NCBI GenBank assembly: GCA_022570975.1
Contig: JACZYS010000005.1
Coordinates: 1 to 5,146, forward strand
Direction of reading: 5' to 3'
Length of the DNA stretch: 5,146 nt
Source of the DNA: Candidatus Zixiibacteriota bacterium
GTDB taxonomy: Bacteria > Zixibacteria > MSB-5A5 > GN15 > FEB-12
This document shows positions 3,882 to 5,146 of this stretch, in pieces. The first letter of the stretch is position 1. Each line of letters starts with the position of its first letter. The position numbers were made by a program, and so were the translations under genes. Below the pieces are notes generated by a model. The model made no database searches. It saw nothing but the letters and a program-made list of their open reading frames with translations, and was not told where the DNA came from.

Positions 3882-5146
3882 ACCAGCGATTTTTACGAAG
3901 ATGAAAAAATAACTACAGAAGAAAATAAAATAGGCAACAGAACTGCTTTTAAGAGGCTTCTTCCGTTTTTAAAAGATTATAAAACTGAGCTGATAGCTTC
4001 TCTGATAATGTTGGGTGTTGTAACTCTCTTTTCAATTTTGTGGCCAATAATTCTTCAGCAGGCTATGGACGGTCCGCTAAAAGAAAAAGATTATGACGGA
4101 ATAATCATGGCAGCATTAATGATTGCCGGCATTCAAATACTTTCAATTATTTTGCAGTACTTGATGCGGATAAAACTTGAGATTATCGGTCAGGATGTAA
4201 TGCTGAAATTGAAGCAGAGCTTGTTTGATCATATTCTTTCATTGGATATTTCATTTTTTGATGAAAACCCGGTCGGCCGACTGATGTCAAGAGTAGAATC
4301 AGATGCGGAATCAATCCGGCTCCTTTTTACCAATACGGTGGTGCTTGTTGTTGCTGATTTCCTTTTGCTTTTTGGGATTTATGTGGTTCTCTTTTATTAC
4401 AACTGGAGAATGGCTGCCGTTTTGTTTGTTTCTATTCCATTGGTCGCTGTCCTAGTTTGGATTTTCCACCGGCTTACTACCGAGCGGTTTTTTGAAGTCA
4501 GAAAAAGAATTGCCGAAGTAACCGCCACCCTTACCGAATACCTGCATGGAATGTCAATTATTCAGATTTTTCATAGGGGGAAATATGCTCAGCAACAGGT
4601 CAACGAGGCCAACAGAAAGAAATTTGTAGATGATTCTTTTGTAAATATCTCGGTGGTGATATTTTTTAATACCGTCTTCTTTTTTGAATATATCAAAATT
4701 GGCATGGTGTTAATTTTGGGAGATGCTTTTGGACTGAGTTTTGGAACCATAGTCATGTTTTTGCTTTTTATCTGGCGTTCCTTTGACCCAATTTTCAGAG
4801 TTTCTGAACAGCTTTCTAATTTTCAAAAAGCCGGTGCGGGAGCAAAAAGAATTTTTGCCCTGCTGGCAAAAAGACCGATGATAACCGATGCAAATGCAAC
4901 CCAGGATTGGGAAAGTTTTGATAAGTCTATAAAATTTGAAAAGGTATGGTTCTCTTATTCAAACGATGACAACTATGTTTTAAAGGATGTCTCTTTTGAG
5001 ATTCAAAAAGGGAAAAGAGTTGCCCTTGTGGGTGTGACCGGAGGCGGTAAATCTACGGTTATTTCTCTTTTACTTCGTCTTTATGATCCCCAAAAAGGGA
5101 GAATAACCGTTGACGGAATTGATATAAGAGATATTAAGCGAGCCCA
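3879..5146 (+). CDS. ABC exporter with fused membrane and ATPase domains (partial, 3' end beyond window)
   Basis: This is an inner-membrane ATP-driven half-transporter of the type IV exporter fold (MsbA/LmrA/BmrC-BmrD-like). The ORF is open from ATG 3879 to the window end, giving 422 codons of an expected 580-600. After a polar N-terminal tail (1-30), a six-helix membrane domain spans about 37-305. The coupling-helix region FFDENPVGRLMSRVESDAESI (126-146) and the QKAGAGAKRIFALL linker (316-329) are typical. The ATPase domain begins near 350, with A-loop Tyr360 in VWFSY and Walker A GVTGGGKST (385-393, Lys391). The Q-loop, signature, Walker B and H-loop lie beyond the window. Exporters of this kind move drugs, lipids or peptides; the substrate cannot be read here. 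Such proteins often work as pairs encoded side by side, so a partner may follow. The upstream attenuator-like leader suggests induced expression. Confidence 0.95.
   Translation, partial: MTSDFYEDEKITTEENKIGNRTAFKRLLPFLKDYKTELIASLIMLGVVTLFSILWPIILQQAMDGPLKEKDYDGIIMAALMIAGIQILSIILQYLMRIKLEIIGQDVMLKLKQSLFDHILSLDISFFDENPVGRLMSRVESDAESIRLLFTNTVVLVVADFLLLFGIYVVLFYYNWRMAAVLFVSIPLVAVLVWIFHRLTTERFFEVRKRIAEVTATLTEYLHGMSIIQIFHRGKYAQQQVNEANRKKFVDDSFVNISVVIFFNTVFFFEYIKIGMVLILGDAFGLSFGTIVMFLLFIWRSFDPIFRVSEQLSNFQKAGAGAKRIFALLAKRPMITDANATQDWESFDKSIKFEKVWFSYSNDDNYVLKDVSFEIQKGKRVALVGVTGGGKSTVISLLLRLYDPQKGRITVDGIDIRDIKRA

Overview
The window comes from a bacterium, probably an uncultured Gram-negative lineage. 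The evidence for that is a moderately AT-rich base composition, TTG start codons, and a secreted subtilase of the multidomain type common in Bacteroidota/FCB-like candidate phyla. The taxonomic guess is weak because no rRNA or marker gene is present. No mobile element, CRISPR array, tRNA or rRNA was seen.

Layout. Positions 8-1822 (minus strand) encode a secreted subtilisin-like S8 serine peptidase with an intact catalytic triad. Its C-terminus stops abruptly at the window edge. Its own sigma70-like promoter lies at 1913-1940, and a weak terminator-like hairpin at 1955-1973 separates it from the next gene. Positions 2029-3387 (minus) encode a complete AGCS-family sodium:alanine/glycine symporter with a TTG start, a clear ribosome binding site and a perfect TATAAT box at 3475-3480. 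Positions 3388-3878 form a divergent intergenic region of about 490 bases. From 3879 to the end of the window (plus strand) is the first part of an MsbA/LmrA/BmrC-D type ABC exporter: the whole membrane domain, then the ATPase domain as far as just past Walker A.

The most interesting part is the leader of the ABC exporter, about 3596-3814. It contains a possible 27-codon leader peptide gene (3672-3755) and a very good intrinsic terminator (3783-3814). It also contains several perfect 7-8 bp complementary segments that cannot all pair at once. One 8-base segment inside the leader ORF (3727-3734) is complementary to the ascending arm of the terminator, and another just after its stop codon (3756-3763) is complementary to the terminator loop. 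A further 8 bp pair would hide the leader ORF's ribosome binding site. This is the layout of a transcription attenuator controlling a drug/lipid exporter, similar in principle to the bmrB-bmrCD system of Bacillus subtilis, but I do not recognise the sequence. A ligand-sensing RNA or a free-standing terminated small RNA are the alternatives.

The three large genes do not form an obvious pathway: a secreted protease, an amino-acid importer and an exporter. Peptide breakdown outside the cell followed by sodium-coupled alanine/glycine uptake would be a reasonable but unproven link between the first two.
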